Below, in pieces: positions 53,876 to 64,000 of a DNA stretch of 64,000 nt (positions within the stretch are counted from its first letter, which is position 1; each line of letters opens with the position of its first letter). The stretch covers positions 49,751 through 113,750 of the forward strand of contig NZ_BJKP01000013.1 of assembly GCF_008974145.1 (NCBI RefSeq), in the 5' to 3' direction. The notes under the pieces were generated by a model. It was not told the DNA's origin and made no database searches. It saw nothing but the letters and a program-made list of their open reading frames with translations. Position numbers and translations under genes: made by a program. This DNA is from Microcystis aeruginosa NIES-4325. Lineage in GTDB: Bacteria > Cyanobacteriota > Cyanobacteriia > Cyanobacteriales > Microcystaceae.

Positions 53876-54370
53876 TCAATCAACAATCTCGAATTCTATT
53901 GACTGCTCTTGGGCAAAATTATAGGTAAAATGATCGACAATATTAGTATCGCTCAATTCAAGATTATAAAAATCAATTGTCGGTTGATCAAAAAGTGGGC
54001 CAGCGTGCCAAGTTCCCACCTCTAATTTAATAAAACGGTCCCCAGAGATGCGAAAAACCTTTAATTTTTCTAAATCCGGTTGAGGATGAGAACTAGGGGG
54101 GGCTACTCCTAAAAACCACTCTTGTCCCCCCAAAGAACCAAGACATTGGGTACATTGACTATGACGAGTAATTCGCTTAAATTTACGTCCGCGAGTCTGT
54201 AAACGCATAATATAAAAGCGTGGCACACCGTTTTTTAAATGCAGTTGTGCATCGCTTTCATCAAACGGTTTTCCGTCATGACTAGGGGTTATTAATTGGC
54301 CGTAGGGACGGAAACTCTCGGCGGTAATTAGTTGTGCTGACAGGGGACGAACGGTAATCGAATTACTCAT
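53876..54370 (-). CDS. Ureidoglycolate lyase family protein
   Basis: A 164-residue cupin-like protein with the AllA-family blocks FRPYGQLITP, ITRHSQCTQCLGSLGGQEWFLGVA and the metal-site-like VGTWHAGPLFD. AllA splits ureidoglycolate into glyoxylate and urea in purine degradation. No other allantoin genes are nearby. It ends just 13 bp from the stop of the small membrane ORF. Confidence 0.85.
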   Translation of the reverse strand: MSNSITVRPLSAQLITAESFRPYGQLITPSHDGKPFDESDAQLHLKNGVPRFYIMRLQTRGRKFKRITRHSQCTQCLGSLGGQEWFLGVAPPSSHPQPDLEKLKVFRISGDRFIKLEVGTWHAGPLFDQPTIDFYNLELSDTNIVDHFTYNFAQEQSIEFEIVD

Positions 54371-54375
54371 AAAAA

Positions 54376-55833
54376 TTACTGCTGACTAACAGTTATAGCT
54401 GTACCATCTCGGAGAGAAAGAATATTATTAATAGCAATTCTTTCCCCGGCATTTACTCCGGAAATAACCTGATAAGCTTGCCCTTGAATTGTGCCGACTT
54501 GAATTGGTTTTTGTCTGACCACTAAACGCTCCTTGGCATTTTCTTGACCTTCTTTAGCCTTTTCTTTTTCGGCGACAAAAACAAAATTTTGCGCCCCGAT
54601 GCTAGTCACTGCCGTAGTGGGAATTAATACCCCCGGTTTTTGATCCCAAATTACCCGCGCCCGCACATATTGGTTATTACGAAGACTGCCATCATTAGTA
54701 AAGGCAAATTTCACTAAAACCGATTGGGTAGCTTGGGAAACCGTGGGAGAAATAAAAGTTACTTGACCGCGAACCCCAGCACTGCCATCGGGATTAATAA
54801 TTTCCACGGGCAACCCGACACGCAGACGCGGTTGTAATTCCACGGGAATCTGCACATTTAGTTCCAAAGTTTTATTATTAGTCAACGAGGTTAATTCTTC
54901 ACCCAGGGAGATAATATCGCCGACTTTTCTTTGATTAAAATCGCCGACAAAACCATCAATCGGGGCGGTAATGGTGTTAAAAACTAAATTCTGACGCGTG
55001 GCCCCTAATTGCCCCTCAGCGCTGGCCACTGCCGCTTGACGACTGTTCACTGTTGCCGCCGCCGCCGCCACCTGTTGCCGTGAGGCTAATTCGTTTTGAA
55101 TGGCGATATTTAATGCTTCTTTGTTTGCCTGTAGGGTAGCCCTAGCCGCCGTCACCTGTTGACGGGCTGCATCACGATTTTTAGACCGGGCCTCTACTTC
55201 CGCCCTGGCGGCCTGAATGTCGCGGCGGCGATCATCTAAGTCCTGTTGGGGCTGTGCGCCTTGTTTAACCAGAAATTCAGATCTTGTTAGGTTTTTTTCG
55301 GCCAAATCTAAATTAGCTCGCGCTCTCTGTAAATCGGCTTCGGCGGCGCTCAACGTGGCGATCTGACTTTTAACATTGGCTTCGGCATTGGCCACATTTG
55401 CCCGATTCTGGGCTATTTGGGCTTTATTTGCGGCTGCTTGCGCTTGTCTTTGCCGTAAATCTGCCTCAGACCCGTTGAGGTTCGCTTTGGCCGAATTTAC
55501 CTGGCCGATACTGGCGTTCACCTGCTGCTGTTGTTGTTCGGGATCCAATTCGGCGATTTTTTGCCCCTGAGTTACCTGATCGCCAGATTTAACGAAAATA
55601 GAGCGAATCCGACCGGTAATCTGAGGGGAGACGCTAACACGCTCTTGGGCGAGCAAATTACCCACAAATTCGCTACTTTGCACTAATTTGTCGGTGCCGA
55701 GGGTTTGCAGTTTGACGGGAACAGCCGCCGGTCCGGTGGCCTGGGGGGATTGGGAGGCGCAACCGGTGACAATTAGGGAAATGGCGATCGACGAACCGAT
55801 CGCTCTCGATACGTTAACGGATCGTTTAATCAT
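54376..55833 (-). CDS. RND efflux periplasmic adaptor (HlyD/AcrA family)
   Basis: A 485-residue lipoprotein: signal and lipobox SLIVTGCASQ (Cys about 25). It has a lipoyl-like domain split around a very long Ala/Gln/Asn-rich alpha-helical hairpin (about 100-270), then beta-barrel and membrane-proximal domains (RVIWDQKPGVLIPTTAV). It couples an RND pump to an outer-membrane channel; no pump gene is in the window. It lies just upstream of the ureidoglycolate lyase gene (5 bp), so they may share a transcript. Confidence 0.92.
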   Translation of the reverse strand: MIKRSVNVSRAIGSSIAISLIVTGCASQSPQATGPAAVPVKLQTLGTDKLVQSSEFVGNLLAQERVSVSPQITGRIRSIFVKSGDQVTQGQKIAELDPEQQQQQVNASIGQVNSAKANLNGSEADLRQRQAQAAANKAQIAQNRANVANAEANVKSQIATLSAAEADLQRARANLDLAEKNLTRSEFLVKQGAQPQQDLDDRRRDIQAARAEVEARSKNRDAARQQVTAARATLQANKEALNIAIQNELASRQQVAAAAATVNSRQAAVASAEGQLGATRQNLVFNTITAPIDGFVGDFNQRKVGDIISLGEELTSLTNNKTLELNVQIPVELQPRLRVGLPVEIINPDGSAGVRGQVTFISPTVSQATQSVLVKFAFTNDGSLRNNQYVRARVIWDQKPGVLIPTTAVTSIGAQNFVFVAEKEKAKEGQENAKERLVVRQKPIQVGTIQGQAYQVISGVNAGERIAINNILSLRDGTAITVSQQ

Positions 55834-55943
55834 TGTTAAATTTAGGGGTTTTTGGCAGAAAAAGTGCTAGTAAATCGGAAAAAAAGGGAAGATGAGGAGA
55901 GAAGCTTTTCCTTAAATTTTACTCTACAGAATTGATCGCGTGA

Positions 55944-56546
55944 TCACTGTTTGCTTTGCCCTAAGCTAACAATATTACAGGTAACTAATCTTTGGGCGAG
56001 GGTGGTGTATTCTAGGCGACCACCGGCGATCTGATATTCGTCCCGGGGCGCCGGCAGATGACCGACGGGAGCATTGAGGGTATAGTTAAGATTTTCTTTA
56101 AAAATAATCCAATCACCATCTTTACGCCAACCAATGCGATCGCCAAAAGTTTGAAAATTTTCGATCGCCACTAAGCGCCCCGGTCGATTACCTGTCTCGA
56201 TAAAAATATGAAATTGGGTACTGAAACTAAAACGACCCCCGGAAGCTTCTTTCCAGAGTTGATCCATCTTTTGCAGATCCCAACAGGCCAATTTTTGCAG
56301 ATCTTCCATGGTAAACCAGCCCTGTAATTCCCGTCCGGTCGCTTTCAGCATTAAATTACGGGTTTCATCGTTAGCTTGCCGCCAATTTTGTTGAGCGAGG
56401 AAATTTTTCAGGCGAGTGTAATTAATGCCCGTGGTGGGTGATACCATTTCCCCAGAGGTGGTAATCTGGGCAACGATCGCCGGCAAGGGATTGAGAAATA
56501 AAGCGATCGCGAGAGTGATCTGACAGAAGGAAAAATTAATTCTCAT
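55944..56546 (-). CDS. GUN4-domain protein with signal peptide
   Basis: A 200-residue protein. Residues 1-26 form a typical signal peptide ending AIVA. The rest is a GUN4-like domain (about 38-180), with DYTRLKNFL-like GINYTRLKNFLAQQNW, EDLQKLACWDLQKMDQLW and FSTQFHIFIE. GUN4 proteins bind porphyrins and activate Mg-chelatase in the cytosol, so an exported form is unusual. A role in tetrapyrrole binding outside the cytoplasm is only inferred. Confidence 0.82.
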   Translation of the reverse strand: MRINFSFCQITLAIALFLNPLPAIVAQITTSGEMVSPTTGINYTRLKNFLAQQNWRQANDETRNLMLKATGRELQGWFTMEDLQKLACWDLQKMDQLWKEASGGRFSFSTQFHIFIETGNRPGRLVAIENFQTFGDRIGWRKDGDWIIFKENLNYTLNAPVGHLPAPRDEYQIAGGRLEYTTLAQRLVTCNIVSLGQSKQ

Positions 56547-56629
56547 AAACCCTATTTATTAACCTGATGCAAAGAAATCCTAGAATAGCATAGACGAAAT
56601 TTGCCGTTTTTACCGCCTCCTTAACTCCT

Positions 56630-57610
56630 ATGGCTTTCACTTGGCTCCGACACCACATTTTGGGATTGCAAGACTGGCAACCGGAAGAATACCAAACCCT
56701 GCTACAAACGGCCTCTAGTTTTCGTGAAGTTCTTTCCCGACGTACCAAGAAAGTGCCGGCCCTACAGGGACAAGTGGTGACAAATCTTTTTTTTGAACCT
56801 TCCACCCGCACCCGTAGTAGTTTTGAACTAGCGGCGAAACGTCTTTCGGCCGATGTTCTTAATTTTGCCCCGGGTAGTTCCAGTTTGACTAAGGGGGAAA
56901 CGATTCTCGATACCGCTTTAACCTATGTGGCCATGGGTACGGATATTTTTGTTATCCGACATCAACAGTCGGGAGTTCCCGATTTGATCGCGGGGGAAAT
57001 GGATCGTCTAGAATCGGGGGTCAGTATTCTTAATGCTGGGGACGGTCAACACGAACACCCCTCCCAGGGACTTTTAGACCTGTTCACGATCTGTTGTCTG
57101 TTAGATGACGAAAATCCCCGTTTAGAACTGTTAGAGGGCAAAAAAATCGCTATTGTCGGTGATATACTCCATTCTCGTGTGGCTCGTTCCAATATATGGA
57201 GTTTAACTACGGCAGGGGCAGAAGTACACTTGTGCGCACCCCCTACCCTACTGCCGAAATATTTTGGGGAACTGTGCGATCGCCTATTTCTCCACTGGGA
57301 TTTAGAACCAGCTTTAGAAAAGGCCGATTTTGTGATGACCCTGCGACTGCAAAAAGAACGAATGACTGCCAATCTTTTGCCCAGTTTACGGGAATATCAT
57401 CAAAGTTTTGGCATTACTCGTCCTCGTTTGCAATCCTGTCAACCAGGGGTGAAGGTACTTCATCCCGGTCCTGTGAATCGGGGAGTGGAAATTAGTTCCG
57501 ATTTAATGGATGATCCCGATTTTAGTCTGATTTCCCAACAAGTTACCAGTGGTGTCGCTGTCAGAATGGCTTTGTTATACCTGATCGGTAATCTTCGCGG
57601 CGATCGGTAA
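56630..57610 (+). CDS. pyrB: Aspartate carbamoyltransferase catalytic chain
   Basis: A 326-residue catalytic subunit making carbamoyl aspartate for pyrimidines. It shows the carbamoyl-phosphate loop [12 protein letters not shown] (55-66), the [10 protein letters not shown] motif and a C-terminal LHPGPVNRG. No regulatory pyrI follows, as is usual in cyanobacteria. It is divergent from the GUN4 gene (83 bp). Confidence 0.96.
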   Translation: MAFTWLRHHILGLQDWQPEEYQTLLQTASSFREVLSRRTKKVPALQGQVVTNLFFEPSTRTRSSFELAAKRLSADVLNFAPGSSSLTKGETILDTALTYVAMGTDIFVIRHQQSGVPDLIAGEMDRLESGVSILNAGDGQHEHPSQGLLDLFTICCLLDDENPRLELLEGKKIAIVGDILHSRVARSNIWSLTTAGAEVHLCAPPTLLPKYFGELCDRLFLHWDLEPALEKADFVMTLRLQKERMTANLLPSLREYHQSFGITRPRLQSCQPGVKVLHPGPVNRGVEISSDLMDDPDFSLISQQVTSGVAVRMALLYLIGNLRGDR

Positions 57611-57633
57611 AAGCTTCTCAGGGATTTGCTCTT

Positions 57634-57915
57634 TTAGTCTGGTTTCATTGAAACAATCCTAAAGTTTCTATCAAGGTAAATATCATACTTTCTTCCTCCC
57701 TCACACACAGCATCTTCTGCTTCAAATAGGTTAGTCTCAACATCAAATTTCATCGCTTTAGGATTCCTACAACCCTGTTTTAGCAAAGCATCGGTCAACC
57801 GCGATTTTTCTTCTGGGGTCAAAGCTCGATAATCACTACTATTAGCTTGACCTGCATAGATTGACATTCCTATAATACTAAGGGATAATAAGCTTATAAT
57901 CGATTTGGTCTTCAT
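57634..57915 (-). CDS. Small secreted hypothetical protein
   Basis: 93 residues with a signal peptide (about 1-26, ending SIYAGQANS). The mature part is acidic with two cysteines (QGCRNP and VCEGGRKYD), perhaps joined by a disulfide. No family is recognised. ATG at 57915. Confidence 0.6.
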   Translation of the reverse strand: MKTKSIISLLSLSIIGMSIYAGQANSSDYRALTPEEKSRLTDALLKQGCRNPKAMKFDVETNLFEAEDAVCEGGRKYDIYLDRNFRIVSMKPD

Positions 57916-58156
57916 TTTTTCAACTTCCTGAATACAATAAAAACATCACTCCAAGGGTTTTAAACCCAAATTTTCGGTAATTAGTTCGGCACGATTACCG
58001 ATCAACTATATCTTAGGGGAAGCATACCTAGATTGCAATAAGTATAAATACTCAAGCTATCCCTGGGGCTTTTCTAGAAACTTTGACCGATACCGAATTC
58101 CGTTCTCAAGGGAAGGGTATAATTAAACTAAGAAATCAACATTTTCAGCTAAAGCC

Positions 58157-58804
58157 ATGCAATTAGCCTTAGAACAAATTATCGTCAATCCCGGTCAACA
58201 GTTACTTTTAAAAGAGCTTAACTGGCAAAAATTTGAGACAATATTATCAGAATTAGGAGAAAGTCGTGCTTCTCGGTTATCCTACAGTAACGGAATATTA
58301 GAAATTATGGTACCTTTACCCGAACATGAAAAAGATAAAGAAATCATTAGTTATATGGTTCAGTTTTTGTTAGAAGTACTCAATATTGATTTTGAACCGT
58401 TAGGATCAACAACATTTAAAAACGAGCGGATGAATCAAGCGGTTGAACCTGATGCCTGTTTTTATATTAAAAACTATCAAGCCTTTATTGGCAAAAATAG
58501 ACTTAATTTAGAAAGTGATCCCCCCCCCGATTTAGTCCTAGAAATTGATATTACTTCCCGTACTTATTTAGATAATTATCGACAGTTAGGTGTTCCCGAA
58601 CTGTGGCGTTATACTCAAAGTGGCCTACAGATTAATTTATTACAAGAAGGAGAATATATTGAGTCTTTAAGCAGTCCCAATTTTCCTCAGATCCCGATTA
58701 TTGAATTAATTAATCAATCTGTTAAACAAAGTCAACAACTGGGGAGAAGTGAAGCCATCAGAAACTTTAAAAATTGGCTGACGGAAAATATAGATAATAG
58801 TTGA
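58157..58804 (+). CDS. Uma2-family PD-(D/E)XK nuclease-like protein
   Basis: A 215-residue member of the same family as 13500-14075 but of another subgroup. Blocks seen: YSNGILEIMVPLPEHE, VEPDACFYI, PDLVLEIDITSRT and VPELWRYT. It has a C-terminal extension of about 50 residues beyond the core. It is not adjacent to a methylase. Confidence 0.82.
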   Translation: MQLALEQIIVNPGQQLLLKELNWQKFETILSELGESRASRLSYSNGILEIMVPLPEHEKDKEIISYMVQFLLEVLNIDFEPLGSTTFKNERMNQAVEPDACFYIKNYQAFIGKNRLNLESDPPPDLVLEIDITSRTYLDNYRQLGVPELWRYTQSGLQINLLQEGEYIESLSSPNFPQIPIIELINQSVKQSQQLGRSEAIRNFKNWLTENIDNS

Positions 58805-59286
58805 AAAATCCTAACATTTTTGACTTAGATAAATTTGTCCGTCGAGAGTTGTATAAACTTCTTGCGGTTCAATGATTCAGTTTGTTACTAGAATCTAGTT
58901 CACAAAAATAGATTAGATCATTGTTTTGAGCAGGGGATTTTTTAACCTCAGTGGGTGTGGATAAATCGGACAGGACAGAGGTTACAGCCGTTGGTGCTAG
59001 TTATGAAAGTACCATGGTTATTCATTCCTCGTAGTTCGATTTTTACTTTGATAATTAATCAATTCACCGAGGCCGATTAAAATTCTAGAAACTAGCAGAA
59101 TGAGAGCCTCTTGATTAAGAAAATATCCCGTAGAGGCTGTTAAAAAGTTACTGTTTTCTTGTCAGTTAAATTTTGTTAAGATAATGCCCAAAAACTACAA
59201 TTTATGGTAGGAAAAGAGGTAAGTCGAAACCGAGTTTGATTTTTGCTTACTCTAAATCAGAAAGGGCATTGGGCAAGATTAGCTAA
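58805..59286. other. 482-bp gene-free region
   Basis: I see no gene on either strand. An AATGCCC...GGGCATT pair spans about 59184-59271 and an AGCCTCT...AGAGGCT pair lies at about 59105-59139. They could be weak structured elements, but I cannot assign them. Confidence 0.4.
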
Positions 59287-59763
59287 CTATCCCTTTTTTG
59301 CCTCTTCCAGATCATGATAATGCTGATAAGCGCCGATTTCGGGGTTAAAGGGGGCGATTTCTTCAGTTACAGTTAATCCCAAACCTTCTAACATTGCTTG
59401 TAGGACAGAATCGGGGGCCAGACGGAGGTAATCGGGGTTAATTTCTAAGGCCACATGACGATTACCGAGGTGATAGGCAGCTTTGAGGAGTAAATCGGTT
59501 GAAGGGGCGGTAATAGTTATAACTGGTTCTGGTTTAGCGATAATTTGAATAATTTCGCCGTTTTCACCCCGCAGGAAATCGCGGTCTTGTAGAATGGTGC
59601 CCCGGGGTAAACGAAAACAGAGGGAAAAACCTTCGGGACTGTCGAGACGATAACGGCTGCGGGTGCGTTCTTCGGCCGTAAGTAGGAGGCTAAAAACCAC
59701 CGTTTCTGGGGGAGGTGGATTAGCGGTATGACGGGGGGGTAAGCGCTCGGTAAAAGTTAACAT
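59287..59763 (-). CDS. ureE: Urease accessory protein UreE (nickel chaperone)
   Basis: 158 residues from the ATG at 59763. The N-terminal domain is RLPPRHTANPPPPE through LPRGTILQDRDFL. The C-terminal metal-binding domain shows AAYHLGNRHVALEI, with the conserved His, and the VLQAMLEGLGLTV helix followed by APFNPEIGAY. The C-terminus has one HYHD but no His-rich tail. No urease structural or other accessory genes are nearby. Confidence 0.9.
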   Translation of the reverse strand: MLTFTERLPPRHTANPPPPETVVFSLLLTAEERTRSRYRLDSPEGFSLCFRLPRGTILQDRDFLRGENGEIIQIIAKPEPVITITAPSTDLLLKAAYHLGNRHVALEINPDYLRLAPDSVLQAMLEGLGLTVTEEIAPFNPEIGAYQHYHDLEEAKKG

Positions 59764-59839
59764 GATATTGGTCAATGGGAAAAAACATTCTTATTGTAGC
59801 CCTGACTCCAGCTTGACCCGAAAAACTTAGGAACTTTTT

Positions 59840-60325
59840 CTATTTATTCTCCCGTTGCAGACGAATCATCTCATTTTGCACCCGTCGTCTCAAGTTATCA
59901 TCGCTACGAATCCGGTTAGTAATGGTGTTAAACTGAGAGGCAGTTAGACCACTATCTTGGACAATCTTTTTTGAGTTATTACAATAATCGACGGCAATTC
60001 TTTGGGCATTAGCGGGAAGATTATTAAAGCTTTCCCGTTGGTTACAGGTAATTGCTGGGGGACTTTTCCCTAAAATTTGCGAAATTGCCTGATAAGCTTG
60101 TTTTCTTTGGGTTTCGATCAACAAAACTGCGGTCGCATAACGTTTAATTTGGTCAGCCGTAAAATCTTGAGTATAAGCGGAGGACTTAAAACTAACTACC
60201 TCCCTCGTCCAAGAAAATTCGGGAATCACACCGCCAAGAATGGCGATTACTGCCAAAAAAGTCACAATAAAAGAACGTCTTAAGCTTTGACCTAGATCGG
60301 CTAGGGGATAGCAGTAAATCACCAT
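59840..60325 (-). CDS. DUF4168 family exported protein
   Basis: 161 residues from the ATG at 60325; an in-frame TTG at 60358 was rejected. A TM or signal segment (about 17-40) precedes the DUF4168 domain (FTADQIKRYATAVLLIETQR through SQFNTITNRIRSDDNLRRRV). The two mature cysteines, ITCNQR and DYCNN, may form a disulfide. Function is unknown. Confidence 0.82.
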   Translation of the reverse strand: MVIYCYPLADLGQSLRRSFIVTFLAVIAILGGVIPEFSWTREVVSFKSSAYTQDFTADQIKRYATAVLLIETQRKQAYQAISQILGKSPPAITCNQRESFNNLPANAQRIAVDYCNNSKKIVQDSGLTASQFNTITNRIRSDDNLRRRVQNEMIRLQRENK

Positions 60326-60874
60326 GCGAGTTTGTCGCTGAATAGATAATGATAGCAAACTTTCCAGTTAAATCCTGCTTTTTTGAATATTTTTAACGAT
60401 CATAAGTTCCAATTCTAGCGAATATCCCCTCGGCCGGAACCTTAATTTTTGGGCAGAAATTGCTTTGGTAAACTTTTTTAACGTTTTTGGGGGCAAAATT
60501 AGTCAAAAATCTTGGAGAGAACCGATGAACGATTTTTGGGAAGTTAGGATGCCTATCGCTTTTAGAGAATATTTATCGGCAATTTGACCAGCTAATCTCT
60601 TTTTATTAGCTTATATCGCTGTTAATCTCTCGCTTGTTCCCTTTTTTCTCTCCCCTTGCTGGGGAATCGGGGGGAAGTCTAGATAAATTAAAGGTTTCAG
60701 CGATTCCGATCAAGACAATTCCCGCTTAGAATAATGCAGTGGAATATATAGCCAATGAGGATTTGAGGCATTATTTAGTGATCTCGATCCTGGCGAGTCC
60801 TCAACAGGGGAACCATAATAAACTACTGACAACCACCCTAAACTCAGAAAAACCGCAAAACAAGGAGTTAGCGC
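60326..60874. promoter_or_regulatory. 549-bp region upstream of the HU gene
   Basis: No gene is seen. It must contain the HU promoter. A clear ribosome-binding site AAGGAG lies at 60862-60867, seven bases before the HU ATG. A T/C-rich tract and a CCCCTTGCTGGGGAATCGGGGG block near 60653-60675 could fold. Confidence 0.5.
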
Positions 60875-61159
60875 ATGAATAAAGGTGAATTAATCGATCA
60901 AATCGCTCTCAAAGCCTCTGTCACCAAAAAACAAGCAGATGCTGTTCTCACTGCCGCCATCGAAACCATTATCGAAGCGGTTTCTGAGGGGGACAAAGTA
61001 ACCCTAGTAGGATTCGGTTCCTTCGAAGCCCGGGAACGTCAGGCCAGGGAAGGACGCAACCCGAAAACTGGCGATAAGATGGAGATTCCGGCCACTCGCG
61101 TCCCAGCTTTCTCGGCGGGTAAACTGTTTAAAGACAGAGTGGCCCCGGATAAGGAATAA
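60875..61159 (+). CDS. hup: DNA-binding protein HU
   Basis: A 94-residue nucleoid protein. It shows MNKGELIDQIALKASVTKKQ, VTLVGFGSFEARERQAREGRNP (the beta-arm start) and PATRVPAFSAGKLFKDRV, all canonical. It bends DNA as a dimer. A strong AAGGAG site precedes it. The cobD-like gene starts 31 bp after the stop. Confidence 0.96.
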   Translation: MNKGELIDQIALKASVTKKQADAVLTAAIETIIEAVSEGDKVTLVGFGSFEARERQAREGRNPKTGDKMEIPATRVPAFSAGKLFKDRVAPDKE

Positions 61160-61190
61160 TTACTGTTGAGTTTCGTTCGCTGTAAGTCTT

Positions 61191-62258
61191 TTGCCTAGAC
61201 CTAAACATGGTGGTAATCTTGACTGGGCGGCTGCAATTGCTGGCTGTCCAGTTTCCTCTATTCTCGATTTTTCTGCCAGTATCAACCCCCTCGGTCCGCC
61301 GGAAAGCGCCCTAACCGCTATTAAAAGCCATTTAACCAGTCTGACTCATTATCCTGACCCCGAGTATTGCCAGTTGCGTTCTGCCCTCGGTCAATGGCAT
61401 AATATCGGACCAGATTGGATTCTCCCGGGCAATGGTGCGGCTGAGTTATTAACCTGGGCCGGTCGGGAATTGGCATCATTTGATAGTGTTTATGTACTAG
61501 CACCCGCTTTTAATGATTACGAACGGGCTTTAAAAAGTTTTGGTGGGAAAATCTGCCAACATTCCCTCGATTTAACCACTTTAAACCCAGTTAATCCCGA
61601 AAAACAAGGGTTATTACTCAATAATCCCCACAATCCCACGGGGAAACTCTGGACGGTGGCGGCCATTCGTCCCTATCTATCGCAATTTGGTTTGGTGGTA
61701 GTGGATGAAGCTTTTATGGATTTTTTACCCCCGCAACAACAGGAGAGTTTAATATCTCTGTTGCCGGAATATCCTAATCTTGTCATTTTGCGTTCCCTAA
61801 CTAAATTTTACAGTCTCCCCGGTTTACGTCTCGGATACGTCCTCGCCCATCCCGATCGCCTGTTACAATGGCAAAAATGGCGCGATCCTTGGTCGGTGAA
61901 TAACTTGGCTGTGGTTGCCGCTATTGCAGCAATTAAAGATAGGGATTTTCAACAACAAACTTGGGATTGGTTAACGGCAGCCCGCGAGGATTTATGGCAA
62001 GGATTAGCTAATTGTCCGCAATTACAGCCCCAAACCAGTGCCGCTAACTTCCTCTTAGTACAATCTCAATCTTCCTGTTTACCCCTACAGGAAGCTTTAT
62101 TAAAATATCATCGAATTTTCATCCGCGATTGTCTCAGTTTCCCCGAATTGGGCAGCAATTATTTTCGGGTCGCTGTCCGTTTACCGGCAGAAAATCAACG
62201 ATTATTATCGGCTTTAGAGAGTATTTTAGCCGCGTCTGATACTAAATCCGTTGAGTAA
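61191..62258 (+). CDS. cobD: Threonine-phosphate decarboxylase/CobD-like aminotransferase
   Basis: A 355-residue PLP fold-type I enzyme of the histidinol-phosphate aminotransferase superfamily, CobC/CobD branch. It starts PRPKHGGNLDWAA, then DFSASINPLGPPE (family signature), LNNPHNPTGKLW and the PLP-lysine RSLTKFYSLPGLRLGY (Lys about 204). CobD makes aminopropanol phosphate for the cobalamin loop. It has a TTG start at 61191; no upstream ATG is in frame. Annotation against HisC is supported by the GGNLDWAA start. Confidence 0.82.
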   Translation: MPRPKHGGNLDWAAAIAGCPVSSILDFSASINPLGPPESALTAIKSHLTSLTHYPDPEYCQLRSALGQWHNIGPDWILPGNGAAELLTWAGRELASFDSVYVLAPAFNDYERALKSFGGKICQHSLDLTTLNPVNPEKQGLLLNNPHNPTGKLWTVAAIRPYLSQFGLVVVDEAFMDFLPPQQQESLISLLPEYPNLVILRSLTKFYSLPGLRLGYVLAHPDRLLQWQKWRDPWSVNNLAVVAAIAAIKDRDFQQQTWDWLTAAREDLWQGLANCPQLQPQTSAANFLLVQSQSSCLPLQEALLKYHRIFIRDCLSFPELGSNYFRVAVRLPAENQRLLSALESILAASDTKSVE

Positions 62259-62263
62259 CGCAC

Positions 62264-62296
62264 AGAAAACGGGTTTCTCCGAGAAACCCGTTTTCT
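62264..62296. terminator. Perfect 15-bp hairpin downstream of the cobD-like gene
   Basis: The arms AGAAAACGGGTTTCT and AGAAACCCGTTTTCT surround a CCG loop, 6 bases past the stop. The arm symmetry with terminal T-rich and A-rich sides suits bidirectional termination between convergent genes. Confidence 0.8.
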
Positions 62297-62318
62297 ACTC
62301 ACAAATTAACAACAAAAA

Positions 62319-62343
62319 GGCTCCCGCCAACTAGACGGGAGCC
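62319..62343 (-). terminator. Rho-independent terminator of psbC
   Basis: On the minus strand GGCTCCCG (8 bp, complementary to CGGGAGCC) forms a stem with a 9-base loop, followed immediately by TTTTTG. It sits 22 bp past the psbC stop codon and should end the psbDC transcript. Confidence 0.85.
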
Positions 62344-62365
62344 GCTGCCATCGAACTAAGGGAAA

Positions 62366-64000
<1,635 letters not shown>

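Overview
The window is chromosomal DNA of a cyanobacterium. The direct evidence is the psbD-psbC photosystem II pair at the right edge, a run of protein families largely confined to cyanobacteria (DUF2854, DUF3038, DUF4335, DUF3318, DUF4079, DUF4168, GUN4), and many copies of the cyanobacterial HIP1 octamer GCGATCGC. Moderate base composition, many small insertion-element remnants, tandem ACTGATA-type heptamers and dispersed short repeats suggest a Microcystis-like unicellular species. That genus call is inference. No rRNA, tRNA, CRISPR array or prophage was recognised.

Layout. 1-5.1 kb: 3'-truncated ychF, an EF-G paralogue, and a large membrane protein. 5.1-5.9 kb: an IS30-type transposase remnant split by two miniature elements. 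5.9-11.7 kb: a dicarboxylate-type symporter, a Na+/H+ antiporter, a cell-wall amidase and glutamate racemase. 11.9-20.6 kb: a tiny membrane ORF, a Dam-like methylase next to a Uma2 nuclease-like protein, a class A PBP, a pentapeptide protein, an ISAs1 remnant, a TSUP exporter with DUF2854, and a DUF1400 hydrolase. 20.9-31.1 kb: an MscS channel plus solute-binding lipoprotein pair, a GC-rich ClC channel, DUF29, a second MscS channel, and the DUF1345-gadB-YrhK group, whose last gene carries an in-frame stop. A decayed second copy of that YrhK gene lies 4 kb away. 31-41 kb: a 95-bp MITE, DUF4079, der-ecfT, a histidine-kinase remnant, DUF3318, recQ and lnt. 41-49.5 kb: GAF protein, glycosyltransferase, VOC-NfeD-flotillin operon, TIGR04282 protein, L,D-transpeptidase, speH and higBA. 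49.5-57.6 kb: DUF3038-DUF4335, apt and an oligopeptide-type permease, a reductase-like SDR, ureidoglycolate lyase family, an RND adaptor, a secreted GUN4 protein and pyrB. 57.6-64 kb: Uma2, orphan ureE, DUF4168, HU, cobD-like aminotransferase, psbC and the end of psbD.

Most of the window is housekeeping: translation GTPases, peptidoglycan synthesis and remodelling (murI, PBP1, AmiC-type amidase, L,D-transpeptidase), lipoprotein maturation, ion homeostasis (NapA-type antiporter, two MscS, ClC), nucleotide and polyamine metabolism (apt, pyrB, speH) and photosystem II. I found no convincing new multigene system. The points most worth a second look are the nested insertions at 5.1-5.65 kb, the interrupted and duplicated YrhK gene, the SBP-MscS pair, the methylase-Uma2 pair, the secreted GUN4 protein, and three very small membrane ORFs.
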